From: Halanaerobiales bacterium | GTDB lineage: Bacteria > Bacillota > Halanaerobiia > Halanaerobiales > DTU029 | Direction: 5' to 3' | Assembly (NCBI GenBank): GCA_022360715.1 | Contig: JAKSCG010000200.1 | Span: 1-64,000 of the forward strand | DNA: 64,000 nucleotides | The notes under the pieces: generated by a model | Told to the model about the DNA's origin: nothing | What the model saw: only the letters and a program-made list of their open reading frames with translations | Databases searched by the model: none | Translations under genes and position numbers: made by a program | Shown here: positions 40,624 through 48,943 of the stretch, piece after piece | How the letters are laid out: each line of letters starts with the position of its first letter | Position numbering within the stretch: the stretch's first letter is position 1

Positions 40624-40624
40624 G

Positions 40625-40975
40625 ATGAAACACTATAATAAACGGGTAGCTAGAATTGCTGATGAGCTTATCTCGTTTTTTTTATCAGTAGGCGGCAATA
40701 ATATTGACTTGAAGATAGAGGTGACCGCCGATTATTATAAGTTTTATTTTAAAACAAATTACTTAGCTAAAAAAGATAAAGAAATAGCAAAATTTTGTAA
40801 ATTGATCAACTGCCCTAAACAAAGTGGTATTGAGGAATATTACGGGGGACTAGCCGGTGAGAGCGACATCGACAGTGAAATTTATTTGGTTGGGATGATG
40901 GTTGAGCAAGTTGAGGTTAATTATCTTGATGACCATTATCTGGAGCTGAAGTTTTATAAATATAAACAGGGTTAA
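40625..40975 (+). CDS. hypothetical cytoplasmic partner of DUF1576 protein
   Basis: 116 residues; the Shine-Dalgarno (GAGGAGGG) lies inside the end of the DUF1576 gene, so they are translated together. Sequence starts RVARIADELISFFLSVGGNNIDLKIEV, similar in feel to GHKL ATPase-like helper domains, then FYFKTNYLAKKDKEIAKF. No catalytic motif is evident and the family is not recognised. Tight coupling argues for a joint role with the membrane protein. Confidence 0.7.
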   Translation: MKHYNKRVARIADELISFFLSVGGNNIDLKIEVTADYYKFYFKTNYLAKKDKEIAKFCKLINCPKQSGIEEYYGGLAGESDIDSEIYLVGMMVEQVEVNYLDDHYLELKFYKYKQG

Positions 40976-41027
40976 TTATTTCTTAATCCGGTACGTTAAT
41001 GGTGTTTAAAGCGGTCAATGTTTTTGA

Positions 41028-41050
41028 AGCCCAGCCTATAGCTGGGTTTT
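41028..41050 (+). terminator. terminator
   Basis: CCCAGC / GCTGGG stem with a CTATA loop and TTTT, after the DUF1576 pair. Confidence 0.8.
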
Positions 41051-41161
41051 ATGTAATTTTTTTAAAATTAGCTAAAAATGAAGGAAAAAATAATATTATG
41101 TCGAAATATATTATTAAATGACATAATTTGCTTGAAAGATGGCCGTATGACCGGCATTTAC

Positions 41162-41178
41162 AAGTATAAGTCATACTT
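41162..41178 (+). other. inverted repeat before the chemoreceptor gene
   Basis: AAGTAT / ATACTT separated by AAGTC, ending just before the Shine-Dalgarno GGAGGGG. It may be an operator or a small mRNA hairpin. Confidence 0.4.
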
Positions 41179-41194
41179 AGGAGGGGTAATAATA

Positions 41195-43174
41195 ATGTTA
41201 CATAGTTTGAAAAGGAAGATGATGTTGATTATTGGGGCGCTAATTTTAGTTGTCCTGACGGCCAGTTCGATCATTTTGTATTACCAGTCACGGAATATTT
41301 TGAAGGAGGCTATTTTAGACGGTGCTACTTATCAAGCGGAAAATGATGCTGAAATTGTTTCCAATTGGTTAAAGGGGATAAAAAATCAGATGGAAGATCT
41401 TTCCAAAACGCCGCTCGTTAGAAGCGGTGACTGGCTTTCCCAAAAAACTATGTTAATTGAAATTGCTAATAGTCATGAATATATTAATTCAATATATATT
41501 GCCGATTTAGATGGAAATTATCAAGCAACCACCGGAAACCCCGGTAATATTTCTGACCGGGCATATTTCCGGGAGGCGCTCAGGACAAAGAAACCGGTAA
41601 TCTCCAGTCCGATTATTAGTAAAATTACAGGAAGACAAGTTATTGCAGTAGGTAGCCCGATTATTTTAGAGAATACTGTTATTGGATTTCTGGGAACTAC
41701 GATTAAACTGAGTTATTTACAGGAAATTACCAGAAGCATGAAGATAACCGGTTATGGTTATGGCTGGATTATTGACGGTGGAAAAAACACTATCGCTCAC
41801 CCGGTTGATAAATATTTGGGGAATAAAAAGATCTTGGAAGATGGGAATCAACAATTTAAGGATATCGTAGACCGGATGATTAATGGAGAAAAGGGCAGTG
41901 CTATGTATGTATTAAATGGAATGGAAAAATACATGGCCTTTGCCCCGATTGAGCTTAACGGATGGTCAGTGGCAATTGGAGCCGATAGTAGAGATATTTT
42001 ATCCCCATTAACGATCATCAGAAACGAAATTATTTTAACAATACTTATCGCCTTAATTATTGCATTAATTATTGCTTTTGCTATTGCCTATTATATTTCC
42101 AGTCCGATCCAGACTGTTACCGAGCATGCTGAATATATTGCCGGTAATGATTTAAGCAAAAAACTACCCGGGTCTTTTCTACAACGGAAAGATGAGATCG
42201 GGAGAATGGCTGGCTCCTTTGATAAAATGGGCAATAATTTGCGCAGTATGATCGGACAGTTTAGTGATATTTCCACCAACTTATCTTCTTCCAGTGAAGA
42301 ATTATCAGCTTCCGGACAGGAAGTAGCCGCTTCGGCCGAAGAGGTGGGGAGGGCGATTGAGAATGTAGCGTCTGGTGCTGAGGAGCAGGCTGCCCAGATT
42401 GAAGAAACTAACACGGTTATTAAGCAACTTACTAATGATATAGATAATGTCCGGCAAATGTCAGCTGAAATGAATAAACAGGCTGATCGGGTCAAAAATA
42501 ACTTTGAACAGGGGAATGATTCAATTACTTTTTCGATCGAACAGATCAATAATCTGGAAAAAAACTCAAATCAAGTAGCAACTACGATTAATTCCCTAGG
42601 GACACTTTCCCAAAGAATCGGTGAGATTATCGAATTAATTAATGGCATAGCTGCCCAGACCAACTTGCTGGCGCTAAATGCAGCAATTGAAGCTGCCAGA
42701 GCCGGCGAGGCCGGCCGAGGGTTTAGTGTTGTGGCTGATGAGATTAGAGAACTGGCTGAAGAATCAACTACGGCAACTAACCAGATTGCTCAGTTAGTAA
42801 AAGATATCCAGCATAATGTCGGGGAAGCTGTTGAAAAAATGAAAGAAACGGAAGATGTAGTGATCGCAAGTGTCAATTCGATCCAAAATACCGGCCAGAC
42901 CTTTGCCGAGATTAATCAGGCGACGGAAAGTCTGATGAATATTATTGTCGTACTGGAGGAGAAAGCACAGGAAATGTCAGCAAATAGTAAAGAAGTAGAG
43001 GGTTCAATTACCCAGGTTGCCGCCGTTAGTGAGGAAGCAGCCAGTAATGCCGAAGAGGTAGCCGCATCCAGTGAAGAACAGAGCGCATCAACGGAAGAAA
43101 TCGTTTCCGCATCAACGGAATTGGCCGAAATGGCTAATGGGCTGACCGAGAGCATTGCCAGATTTAAATTATAG
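41195..43174 (+). CDS. methyl-accepting chemotaxis protein with Cache sensor
   Basis: 659 residues from ATG 41195 after AGGAGGGG; an open frame runs 39 codons further 5' without coding character. Layout: transmembrane helix ([21 protein letters not shown]), an extracellular double-Cache domain of about residues 35-280 ([37 protein letters not shown]), a second helix ([20 protein letters not shown]), a HAMP segment, and the MCP signalling domain with the hairpin tip around [21 protein letters not shown]. Alanine/glutamate heptads on both sides carry methylation sites. It reports an external ligand, probably a small organic acid or amino acid, to CheA. Confidence 0.95.
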   Translation: MLHSLKRKMMLIIGALILVVLTASSIILYYQSRNILKEAILDGATYQAENDAEIVSNWLKGIKNQMEDLSKTPLVRSGDWLSQKTMLIEIANSHEYINSIYIADLDGNYQATTGNPGNISDRAYFREALRTKKPVISSPIISKITGRQVIAVGSPIILENTVIGFLGTTIKLSYLQEITRSMKITGYGYGWIIDGGKNTIAHPVDKYLGNKKILEDGNQQFKDIVDRMINGEKGSAMYVLNGMEKYMAFAPIELNGWSVAIGADSRDILSPLTIIRNEIILTILIALIIALIIAFAIAYYISSPIQTVTEHAEYIAGNDLSKKLPGSFLQRKDEIGRMAGSFDKMGNNLRSMIGQFSDISTNLSSSSEELSASGQEVAASAEEVGRAIENVASGAEEQAAQIEETNTVIKQLTNDIDNVRQMSAEMNKQADRVKNNFEQGNDSITFSIEQINNLEKNSNQVATTINSLGTLSQRIGEIIELINGIAAQTNLLALNAAIEAARAGEAGRGFSVVADEIRELAEESTTATNQIAQLVKDIQHNVGEAVEKMKETEDVVIASVNSIQNTGQTFAEINQATESLMNIIVVLEEKAQEMSANSKEVEGSITQVAAVSEEAASNAEEVAASSEEQSASTEEIVSASTELAEMANGLTESIARFKL

Positions 43175-43185
43175 TTTTATTAAAG

Positions 43186-43216
43186 ACCCACTTCTACTCA
43201 GGAGTGGGTTTTTTTT
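43186..43216 (+). terminator. terminator of the chemoreceptor gene
   Basis: ACCCACT / AGTGGGT stem followed by a T run. Confidence 0.87.
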
Positions 43217-43236
43217 GAAAACAACTGGAAATTCTG

Positions 43237-44640
43237 CTAGAGGAGGATAGCGGAGATTAAATATAAAAAAACCGATACTCCGGCAGCGATTAAAGCCGGT
43301 TTTAATTTATATTTGGTATATTCAAGCAGGGGTAGATTTAGTATTTTAGCAATTGTTACAGTGTTCCCACTTAGTGGTGAAGCAAAAGCTCCGAAGGTAC
43401 CGCCAGCAAAGATTGCCCCAATGATTAAGGGAAAAGGGCTGGCAGCAACTTGGGCCAGTGACATGCCGAGTGGCATTAATATTCCCCAGGTCCCCCAGGA
43501 AGAACCAATAAAATAAGAAAGGATTGCCCCGATTATAAAGATGATCGGGGGAACAAATTGTTTGGGGACCCAAGCGGTATGATTAGTGATCAATGCCGAT
43601 AGCCCTAAATCCTCTGTTACGGCAGATATTCCCCAGACTAAAGTTAGCAGTAAGATTATTTTCATTAACTCATTACCACCACAAATAAAATGACTGATAA
43701 TTTCGGTAAGGGCAATCTTTTGGAATAAAAACAAGATTGTTGTACAAAAAAAGGTGATTATTAAAGAAATGACCATTGCTGCTAAGACATCTGCTTCCAG
43801 AAAGGCCTTGAAATGATTAGCGGTTTTTTGATAACCATCCCACCAGGTGATTACAAAGGTTAAAACCAAGGATAAAATAATCGGGATGATTAGATTTAAT
43901 GGCTTAGACGGTAGCTCGTCGGAGACAACCGGGTGACATTCATGCCAGTCTTCCGCATCAGGCGGTGTATTTTTAAAGGACATTTCCCGGTCAGTGGAAC
44001 GGTGGAAAAAACTGAGATAGAGCCCGAGACTAATCATTGCGATGGAAAAAAAGTTGAAGGGAATACTCTGAATAAACAAATTATATGCATTGCCCTCAAG
44101 GCCATAATTGGTCAGGGCTAATTCGATCAATGAGATCATATAACCGACAAATGCCGTGGCAATCGGTATTAATACGATAATCGGGGTGGAAGTAACTTCA
44201 ATCATAAAGCCTAATTCCTGGGTGGATAGCTTTATTCTTTGCAGCAAGGCTTTCATAATCGGGGTAATCGTTACAATTCGGAATGTTGGGGCACTAAAAG
44301 TACCGATGACGGAAAACCAGGTTAACAATAATGCACTGGTCTTTGTATTAATTTTGACGGAAATATATTCGACAAAACCCTTAATACCACCGCTAATTTT
44401 AATTATTTCAATTAAACCGGAGAAGAGATATAAAAAGATAATAATCTTAAGATTATTCTCTTCCTGGAGAGTTTTAATAAGATAGGACAGGGTTTTCTGT
44501 AATCCCCCCAGTATTGTAGGCTCAACAAGATAGGAACCGATTAGCAATCCCAGGGTTAACCCGGGTATAATTTGCTTTGTCCAAATTGCTACCGGGATTA
44601 CAACCAGGAAGGGAATAAGGGCCAGCCAACTCCCGTCCAT
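43237..44640 (-). CDS. NhaC-family Na+/H+ antiporter
   Basis: 467 residues, about twelve helices. NhaC-family features: WLALIPFLVVIPVAIWTKQI at the N terminus, STPIIVLIPIATAFVGYMISL, GSSWGTWGILMPLGMSLAQ in the C-terminal half, and FGAFASPLSGNTVTIAKI. NhaC types exchange Na+ for H+, or amino acids/organic acids in some relatives, so the substrate is not certain. On the minus strand, convergent with the chemoreceptor gene. AAGGGGA precedes the start. Confidence 0.87.
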   Translation of the reverse strand: MDGSWLALIPFLVVIPVAIWTKQIIPGLTLGLLIGSYLVEPTILGGLQKTLSYLIKTLQEENNLKIIIFLYLFSGLIEIIKISGGIKGFVEYISVKINTKTSALLLTWFSVIGTFSAPTFRIVTITPIMKALLQRIKLSTQELGFMIEVTSTPIIVLIPIATAFVGYMISLIELALTNYGLEGNAYNLFIQSIPFNFFSIAMISLGLYLSFFHRSTDREMSFKNTPPDAEDWHECHPVVSDELPSKPLNLIIPIILSLVLTFVITWWDGYQKTANHFKAFLEADVLAAMVISLIITFFCTTILFLFQKIALTEIISHFICGGNELMKIILLLTLVWGISAVTEDLGLSALITNHTAWVPKQFVPPIIFIIGAILSYFIGSSWGTWGILMPLGMSLAQVAASPFPLIIGAIFAGGTFGAFASPLSGNTVTIAKILNLPLLEYTKYKLKPALIAAGVSVFLYLISAILL

Positions 44641-44725
44641 CCAATCACATCCCCTTATATTTAGTGTGTATTAATTAATCTTCGATTTATTTAAAGAAAA
44701 TATACAATGACCGCTAAGGAAAAAA

Positions 44726-45223
44726 CTAGAGAAACTGAATACTGATCTCATTTGTCTCAATCTCCGGATCGGAGGGAAGCCTTAATTCCAGAACATTATC
44801 TTTGACAATGGCCTTGGTATTTTTAGGCGATACATTGGTGGTCAGCTGGAAAGTTTGTTCCCGCTGATCCGGAGTCCAGTTGATGATTACCTGATTACCT
44901 TTTAAAAAAACTTTAATATTCCTTTGATTAATCCCAGCGGGTATTTCCAATCTAACAATAGTAAAGCCATGAATTTCAAAAAAAATGGGTTCAGGGAATT
45001 CGGTTTTTGGCGAGGTATGCATAGAATGGTAGTTTTTACTATTAAAATCAAATGATTGGTTCAAGACATTTTGAATAAAATCCTTTAAATTCGATTTGTC
45101 AACCGGAGTAAATGAACTGTTTGCTTTGTTCATGGTTTGATTGAGTACTTGCTTGATATATTTTTCAAGGTCAGGAAATTCTATCCCCATTTGATCAAAC
45201 GGATTATTTGACAACTTTCCCAC
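44726..45223 (-). CDS. Hsp20/alpha-crystallin-like spore protein
   Basis: 165 residues. The last 80 residues form an alpha-crystallin-like beta domain (FTIVRLEIPAGINQRNIKVFL, GNQVIINWT, and VLELRLPSDPEI with the final strand). The front half is helical and asparagine-rich. Similar Hsp20-like proteins are found in spore coats (CotP type). It is the last gene of the gerP-like cluster and overlaps the preceding gene by 20 bases, so a role in the spore coat is likely. Family assignment is by fold pattern. Confidence 0.7.
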   Translation of the reverse strand: MGKLSNNPFDQMGIEFPDLEKYIKQVLNQTMNKANSSFTPVDKSNLKDFIQNVLNQSFDFNSKNYHSMHTSPKTEFPEPIFFEIHGFTIVRLEIPAGINQRNIKVFLKGNQVIINWTPDQREQTFQLTTNVSPKNTKAIVKDNVLELRLPSDPEIETNEISIQFL

Positions 45224-45494
45224 CCCTACTTTGTTTTCCTAAGTGCCTTAACAGTTCGGGGACATGATCGTTTGCCAGCTCTTCAATCAGTTCGGTCCGG
45301 GACGAATCGCTCAGTAGAGAGCCGATCTCTTCCACATTATTATTATCCCCAGTAATTGAACCAAAGCCCTGATTATGTTTTTTATAACTTTTAAAACCGG
45401 TTGGGAAATTGTTACCCATATTAAAACAAGAAGCCCCTTCAATACTGCCGATATGGATATCACCAATAATAAAAATCGGCGATAAGTATGACAT
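45204..45494 (-). CDS. GerPA/PF-like spore germination protein with extra C-terminal helix
   Basis: 96 residues after GGGAGGT. The first half has the GerPA/GerPF pattern: FIIGDIHIGSIEGASCFNMGNNFP then KSYKKHNQGFGSITGDNN. The second half (SRTELIEELANDHVPELLRHLG) is a helical extension not present in classical GerPF. GerP proteins are spore-coat proteins that let germinants through the coat. Fourth GerPA-type gene in the cluster. Confidence 0.75.
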   Translation of the reverse strand: MSYLSPIFIIGDIHIGSIEGASCFNMGNNFPTGFKSYKKHNQGFGSITGDNNNVEEIGSLLSDSSRTELIEELANDHVPELLRHLGKQSRGGKVVK

Positions 45495-45532
45495 TAGATC
45501 CGACCTCCCGGCTTAGCCTCCGGAATAATAAG

Positions 45533-45886
45533 CTAGTTATGACGGTTTTTATCAATGAGCTGGATATTGTTGATCTTGGAATTATTATCCTTGCTTTGTT
45601 TTTTATGTTTTTGATCCTTTACCACCTCAATACCAAAGTTATTGCCCATATTTAGAGCACCGCCCAATTCCTTGATATCCAGTTTGTCTAAACGGAATGT
45701 TAAATTGTCTAATTGAGGATTTTCAATCATTATCTTTTCAATATTGATGTGATATTCCGGAGATTTGTTATTAATATTTTGAATTATTTGCTCCATTTTC
45801 TTGACTTTATGCTTTAATTCAGCCAGTAGTTGTTCGTTTCTTTTTTTCTTTTTAGTGATTTTTTTAAAAAAATCAAACCACCACAT
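45533..45886 (-). CDS. GerPC-like spore germination protein
   Basis: 117 residues from ATG 45886, eight bases after GGGGGTG; the frame runs 11 codons further 5' without Shine-Dalgarno. It begins MWWFDFFKKITKKKKRN, has a coiled coil (LLAELKHKVKKMEQIIQNI), then IEKIMIENPQLDNLTFRLDKLDIKELGGALNMGNN written in parts: IEKIMIENPQLDNLTF and LDKLDIKELGGALNMG, the latter like the GerPC KVETLEGTLNIG. The tail is lysine/asparagine-rich. GerPC sits in the middle of gerP operons, as here. Confidence 0.72.
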   Translation of the reverse strand: MWWFDFFKKITKKKKRNEQLLAELKHKVKKMEQIIQNINNKSPEYHINIEKIMIENPQLDNLTFRLDKLDIKELGGALNMGNNFGIEVVKDQKHKKQSKDNNSKINNIQLIDKNRHN

Positions 45887-45922
45887 AGCTTCACCCCCAT
45901 AATTCAGCGGTAACAGCAATGG

Positions 45923-46123
45923 TCAGGGTTTATTACTTGGGGGTGCTTTGATTAAGATGTTTTTAGGGTTAGCTAGTTGATTAGCATTGCCGTTTAATCC
46001 TCCTAAACCACTATTGTTTTCTATGTAAGCCTTCCAATTGAGCTGAAGATTTTGTCCGGTAAAGATACCTGAAGAATTGGTAATCAAATCTACCTGCAGA
46101 CTGCTATAATTAATTTTTACCAT
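45923..46123 (-). CDS. GerPA/PB-like small spore germination protein
   Basis: 66 residues. DLITNSSGIFTGQNLQLNWKAY followed by NNSGLGGLNGNAN gives the same repeat of strand, SGIFxGxN and glycine/asparagine loop found in its neighbour. The ATG overlaps the stop of the preceding gene as ATGGTAA, so translation is coupled. The assignment to GerP is from pattern and operon. Confidence 0.68.
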   Translation of the reverse strand: MVKINYSSLQVDLITNSSGIFTGQNLQLNWKAYIENNSGLGGLNGNANQLANPKNILIKAPPSNKP

Positions 46124-46371
46124 CCTTTTTCACTACTTTCTTTCTGATTTAGTTTAGGATTATCCAGCTGATCAGGATCGATCAGGTAATTTAAAGGGTT
46201 ATTGACTGAATTTTTTTCGCCTCTGACCGAACCGAAGGCGGTATTGGTTTTATTTTGAGATTCCCAATAACACTGAAAATTGTCGCCAATAAAGATGCCG
46301 GAAAGATTGGTAATTGATTGAACATTAATACTTTCAAAGATGACAGCCGGGGGTGATTTTCTCCTGACCAC
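46117..46371 (-). CDS. GerPA/PB-like small spore germination protein
   Basis: 84 residues, GTG start after TTAGGAG. VIFESINVQSITNLSGIFIGDNFQCYW and TNTAFGSVRGEKN match the paralogue at 45923-46123 (shared SGIF-GxN core). It therefore arose by duplication within the cluster. Expected in the spore coat. Confidence 0.68.
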   Translation of the reverse strand: MVRRKSPPAVIFESINVQSITNLSGIFIGDNFQCYWESQNKTNTAFGSVRGEKNSVNNPLNYLIDPDQLDNPKLNQKESSEKGW

Positions 46372-46383
46372 TGCTTCCCGCTC

Positions 46384-46629
46384 CTAAAATTGTTGTTTTT
46401 GCACAGTTGGTACAAAATCAGGGTCGAAGATCGGGGTATCCCAGACATCGTTATCAAAAATATAGTTGATGATTCCTATATCCCAATTAAAGCCAAAGCC
46501 GGCTCCTGAACCCTGATTTGTCTTGGAGTGAGAGTCCCAATCCGGTTGGGCGTTTTCCCCAATTGATACCAATGAATTTGTATTGAGTGAGTTTATATTA
46601 ATCGCATTAAAAATAATTGGAATAGCCAT
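46384..46629 (-). CDS. GerPA-like spore germination protein, first gene of cluster
   Basis: 81 residues from ATG 46629, placed by GGAGGGACTCAA; an upstream in-frame ATG at 46683 lacks a Shine-Dalgarno. The sequence IPIIFNAININSLNTNSLVSIGENAQ followed by SHSKTNQGSGAGFGFNWD is the GerPA/PF layout (strand, INS, phenylalanine/serine loop, GSG). It heads the six-gene minus-strand cluster behind a sigma-K-like promoter. Confidence 0.75.
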   Translation of the reverse strand: MAIPIIFNAININSLNTNSLVSIGENAQPDWDSHSKTNQGSGAGFGFNWDIGIINYIFDNDVWDTPIFDPDFVPTVQKQQF

Positions 46630-46677
46630 TTGAGTCCCTCCTGGGTTATTATCCTTAGATATTGATCGTTCTATCTT

Positions 46678-46706
46678 TATCATATGTAAGTTAGAGTTAA
46701 ATTGTT
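46678..46706 (-). promoter_or_regulatory. sigma-K-like promoter of gerP-like cluster
   Basis: On the minus strand, AACA (46706-46703), 16 bases, then CATATGATA (46686-46678), fitting the sigma-K pattern AC-N16-CATAnnnTA. It lies about 50 bases before the first GerPA-like gene. Mother-cell expression would match the known control of gerP operons. Confidence 0.6.
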
Positions 46707-46832
46707 CTAAATAGGTTGGGGAATTGAAGCAAGTCCGGCCGGAAAAATTGCCGGATGCAAAGAGGGCGGTCTTTGCATATATTAAATATAGGAGTTATAT
46801 CTTTTGATTATATCAGGGAGGTGGATTACCGG

Positions 46833-47228
46833 ATGGCCAGCTTGCTTTTAAGTAAGGCTAAAGCGATGCTCAAAAATATTTTTCAAAAAAAATGTTGCGG
46901 CCGGAATCAAGACCAGGTTCAGTTGGAACTGGCCGGCTTGGAAATTTACCTGAAAAGGTGTTTTTCCTATGACCTACCTCATGAAGTAACTATCGTTGTT
47001 CCCCGGGCCGAAATAAGGAAAAGGAAAAACAAAGATGAAAATATTGAAGAAACAGAAATAATCCTAAACAGTATCACCATCGTGCATTCTCCGCAACGAC
47101 CAGCAAGTAAAGGGGTAGCTGACCTGCCCGGTTCAACGGAAATGGGCAGAAATTTAAAAAGTACCAACCGGGTGATTACTCAGACACCAGAGCCCTGCAC
47201 AACCAGCACTAAAGTTGAACAGGGCTAA
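46833..47228 (+). CDS. hypothetical protein divergent from gerP-like cluster
   Basis: 131 residues from ATG 46833 after GGGAGGTGG; the open frame reaches 26 codons further 5' without ribosome site. Lysine/cysteine-rich start (KAKAMLKNIFQKKCCGRNQ), a central beta-like segment (SYDLPHEVTIVVPRAEI) and a low-complexity, Thr/Pro-rich tail. A CATATATTA at 46776-46784 upstream resembles a sigma-K -10, so it may also be a spore-stage gene. Family not recognised. Confidence 0.62.
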   Translation: MASLLLSKAKAMLKNIFQKKCCGRNQDQVQLELAGLEIYLKRCFSYDLPHEVTIVVPRAEIRKRKNKDENIEETEIILNSITIVHSPQRPASKGVADLPGSTEMGRNLKSTNRVITQTPEPCTTSTKVEQG

Positions 47229-47288
47229 GTTAATTGGACTAAGTTACTCCGGTAATAATCGGCTGTATTTGCTGATTTATATGTAAGC

Positions 47289-47399
47289 TTATTTGTTTTT
47301 ACTATAAAATCCGGGAAGACCCAACAACAATAAAATCAGAATTAAGAAAATGATCGCTACTCCTCCACCGCCATAACCTTCAGCGGAATAATTACCCAT
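47289..47399 (-). CDS. YjcZ-like small sporulation membrane protein
   Basis: 36 residues on the minus strand, ATG at 47399 seven bases after AAAGGGGG. N terminus NYSAEGYGGGG, then one hydrophobic helix (VAIIFLILILLLLGL) and the tail PGFYSKNK. The glycine/tyrosine-rich start plus a single helix is the YjcZ-family pattern seen in spore formers. Monocistronic, next to the spore cluster. Its role is unknown; expression in the spore is inferred. It explains most of the 340-base gap between 47228 and 47567. Confidence 0.78.
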   Translation of the reverse strand: MGNYSAEGYGGGGVAIIFLILILLLLGLPGFYSKNK

Positions 47400-47493
47400 C
47401 AAAAATCCCCCTTTCTTTACCGGTTTGCTATAGTATATTCATAAACCATTAATATGTTATTTTAAAATAAGCCTATTGGGTAGAGGATAATTG

Positions 47494-47522
47494 CTAGTAC
47501 TTGTTGAATTAAGTATTACTAG
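47494..47522 (+). promoter_or_regulatory. imperfect inverted repeat upstream of uxaC
   Basis: CTAGTACTT (47494-47502) is complementary to AAGTATTACTAG (47511-47522) except for three extra bases in the right arm. Candidate operator for a uronate regulator, 45 bases before the gene. Confidence 0.4.
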
Positions 47523-47566
47523 TTGTTAGTATGAAGTCCAGGCTATTATTAGAGGGGGTTGAAACA

Positions 47567-48934
47567 ATGGCATTTTTAGATGAGCGCTATTTGTTGGAGA
47601 ATAAGACAGCCGAAAGATTGTATCAAGAGGTTGGGGATTTGCCAATAGTAGATGTTCATAACCATGGAGATGTGAAGGAAATAGTCGATAATAAAGGTTG
47701 GAATGACATCTGGGAAGTAGAAGCAGCGACTGATCATTATGTCTGGGAATTAATGAGAAAACGGGGGATTGCTGAGCAATTAATTACCGGAGATGTTTCC
47801 AACCGGGAGAAATGGCTGGCCTTAGCCGAAATTTTTCCGGATTTAGCAGGGAATCCAACCTATGAATGGATTCACCTTGATTTAAAGCGGAGATTTGGCA
47901 TTGAACAAGTTATTTGTGCAGATACAGCCGAGTTGATCTGGGATAAAACTAAAGCAGCGTTGGGCGAAGAGAGAATGAAACCGCAGCAATTGCTCCAGGA
48001 AATGAAAGTAACGGTGATGTGTACCACTGATCAACCTACTTCAGATTTGAAATATCATCAACAGGCTAGCAAAGAAATCAAAACAATTCGCATTTTGCCG
48101 ACTTGGCGTCCCGACCAGGCGATGAATATTGAGAAAAAAGGGTGGATAGAATTTGTCCAGGAAATGGGTCTTTGCTATGAGCAGGATACCACCGGATTGA
48201 AGGGGTTTTTAACTGCTTTACAGCAATCCCATGACTTTTTTGAAGAAAATGGCTGTGTTGCCAGTGATCACGGTCTCTTTGTGCCCTATTCCCATTATCT
48301 TTCGGAAGAAAAGGCAGCTTTAATCCATCGTAAGGCTTATAATGGTAACCAACTTAGTCCACAAGAAGTGAAAGATTATAAGGCCTTTTTACTGGAGCAA
48401 TTTGGTCAAATGAATGAGAAAAGTGGATGGGTAACCCAGTTACATTTGGGAGCGGTTCGGGACTATCGGCAAAAGTTATTTGATAATTTAGGTCCCGATA
48501 GCGGTGGGGATGTCTCAACTCAGCACATCGAAATTACGGAAAACCTGCGATACTTTTTAAACCGTTTTGACGGGAGACTTAAAATTGTTTTATATTGTAT
48601 TGACCCTGGTCATTATCCTGCCCTGGCTACAATCAGCAGAGCCTTCCCCCAAGTTAGTCTGGGTGCCGCCTGGTGGTTTAATGACAGTCCTTATGGGATG
48701 GAGAATCAGCTCAAATATATTGGAACTGTTGACTTACTGGCTAATTTTGCCGGAATGGTAACAGACTCCAGAAAATTAATTTCCTATGGTTCCAGAACCG
48801 AGATGTTCCGAAGGAGTCTGTGTAATGTGTTAGGCAATTTAGTGGAGCGAGGTCAGATACCTGCTCAGTTGGCCGCAGATCTGGCCGTCAAATTAAGCTA
48901 TGAGCAACCCCTCAATTTATTTTTTAAAGACTAA
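47567..48934 (+). CDS. uxaC: uronate isomerase
   Basis: 455 residues from ATG 47567, after AGAGGGGGTTG. The amidohydrolase-fold enzyme shows the metal motif DVHNHGD near the N terminus, WRPDQAMNI, HLGAVRDYR with the histidine, WWFNDSPYGM, and TDSRKLISYGSRTEMFRR near the end. UxaC interconverts D-glucuronate with fructuronate and D-galacturonate with tagaturonate. No uxaB/uxuB reductase or mannonate enzyme lies next to it; a minus-strand sugar ABC transporter follows convergently only nine bases away. The length and motifs fit the family. Confidence 0.93.
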   Translation: MAFLDERYLLENKTAERLYQEVGDLPIVDVHNHGDVKEIVDNKGWNDIWEVEAATDHYVWELMRKRGIAEQLITGDVSNREKWLALAEIFPDLAGNPTYEWIHLDLKRRFGIEQVICADTAELIWDKTKAALGEERMKPQQLLQEMKVTVMCTTDQPTSDLKYHQQASKEIKTIRILPTWRPDQAMNIEKKGWIEFVQEMGLCYEQDTTGLKGFLTALQQSHDFFEENGCVASDHGLFVPYSHYLSEEKAALIHRKAYNGNQLSPQEVKDYKAFLLEQFGQMNEKSGWVTQLHLGAVRDYRQKLFDNLGPDSGGDVSTQHIEITENLRYFLNRFDGRLKIVLYCIDPGHYPALATISRAFPQVSLGAAWWFNDSPYGMENQLKYIGTVDLLANFAGMVTDSRKLISYGSRTEMFRRSLCNVLGNLVERGQIPAQLAADLAVKLSYEQPLNLFFKD

Positions 48935-48943
48935 ATAAATCCT

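Noticed and set aside
41078-41194. N-terminal extension of the chemoreceptor and a possible c-di-GMP riboswitch before it
   Set aside because: The extension lacks a ribosome site and coding character; the leader does not contain the conserved GEMM riboswitch core.
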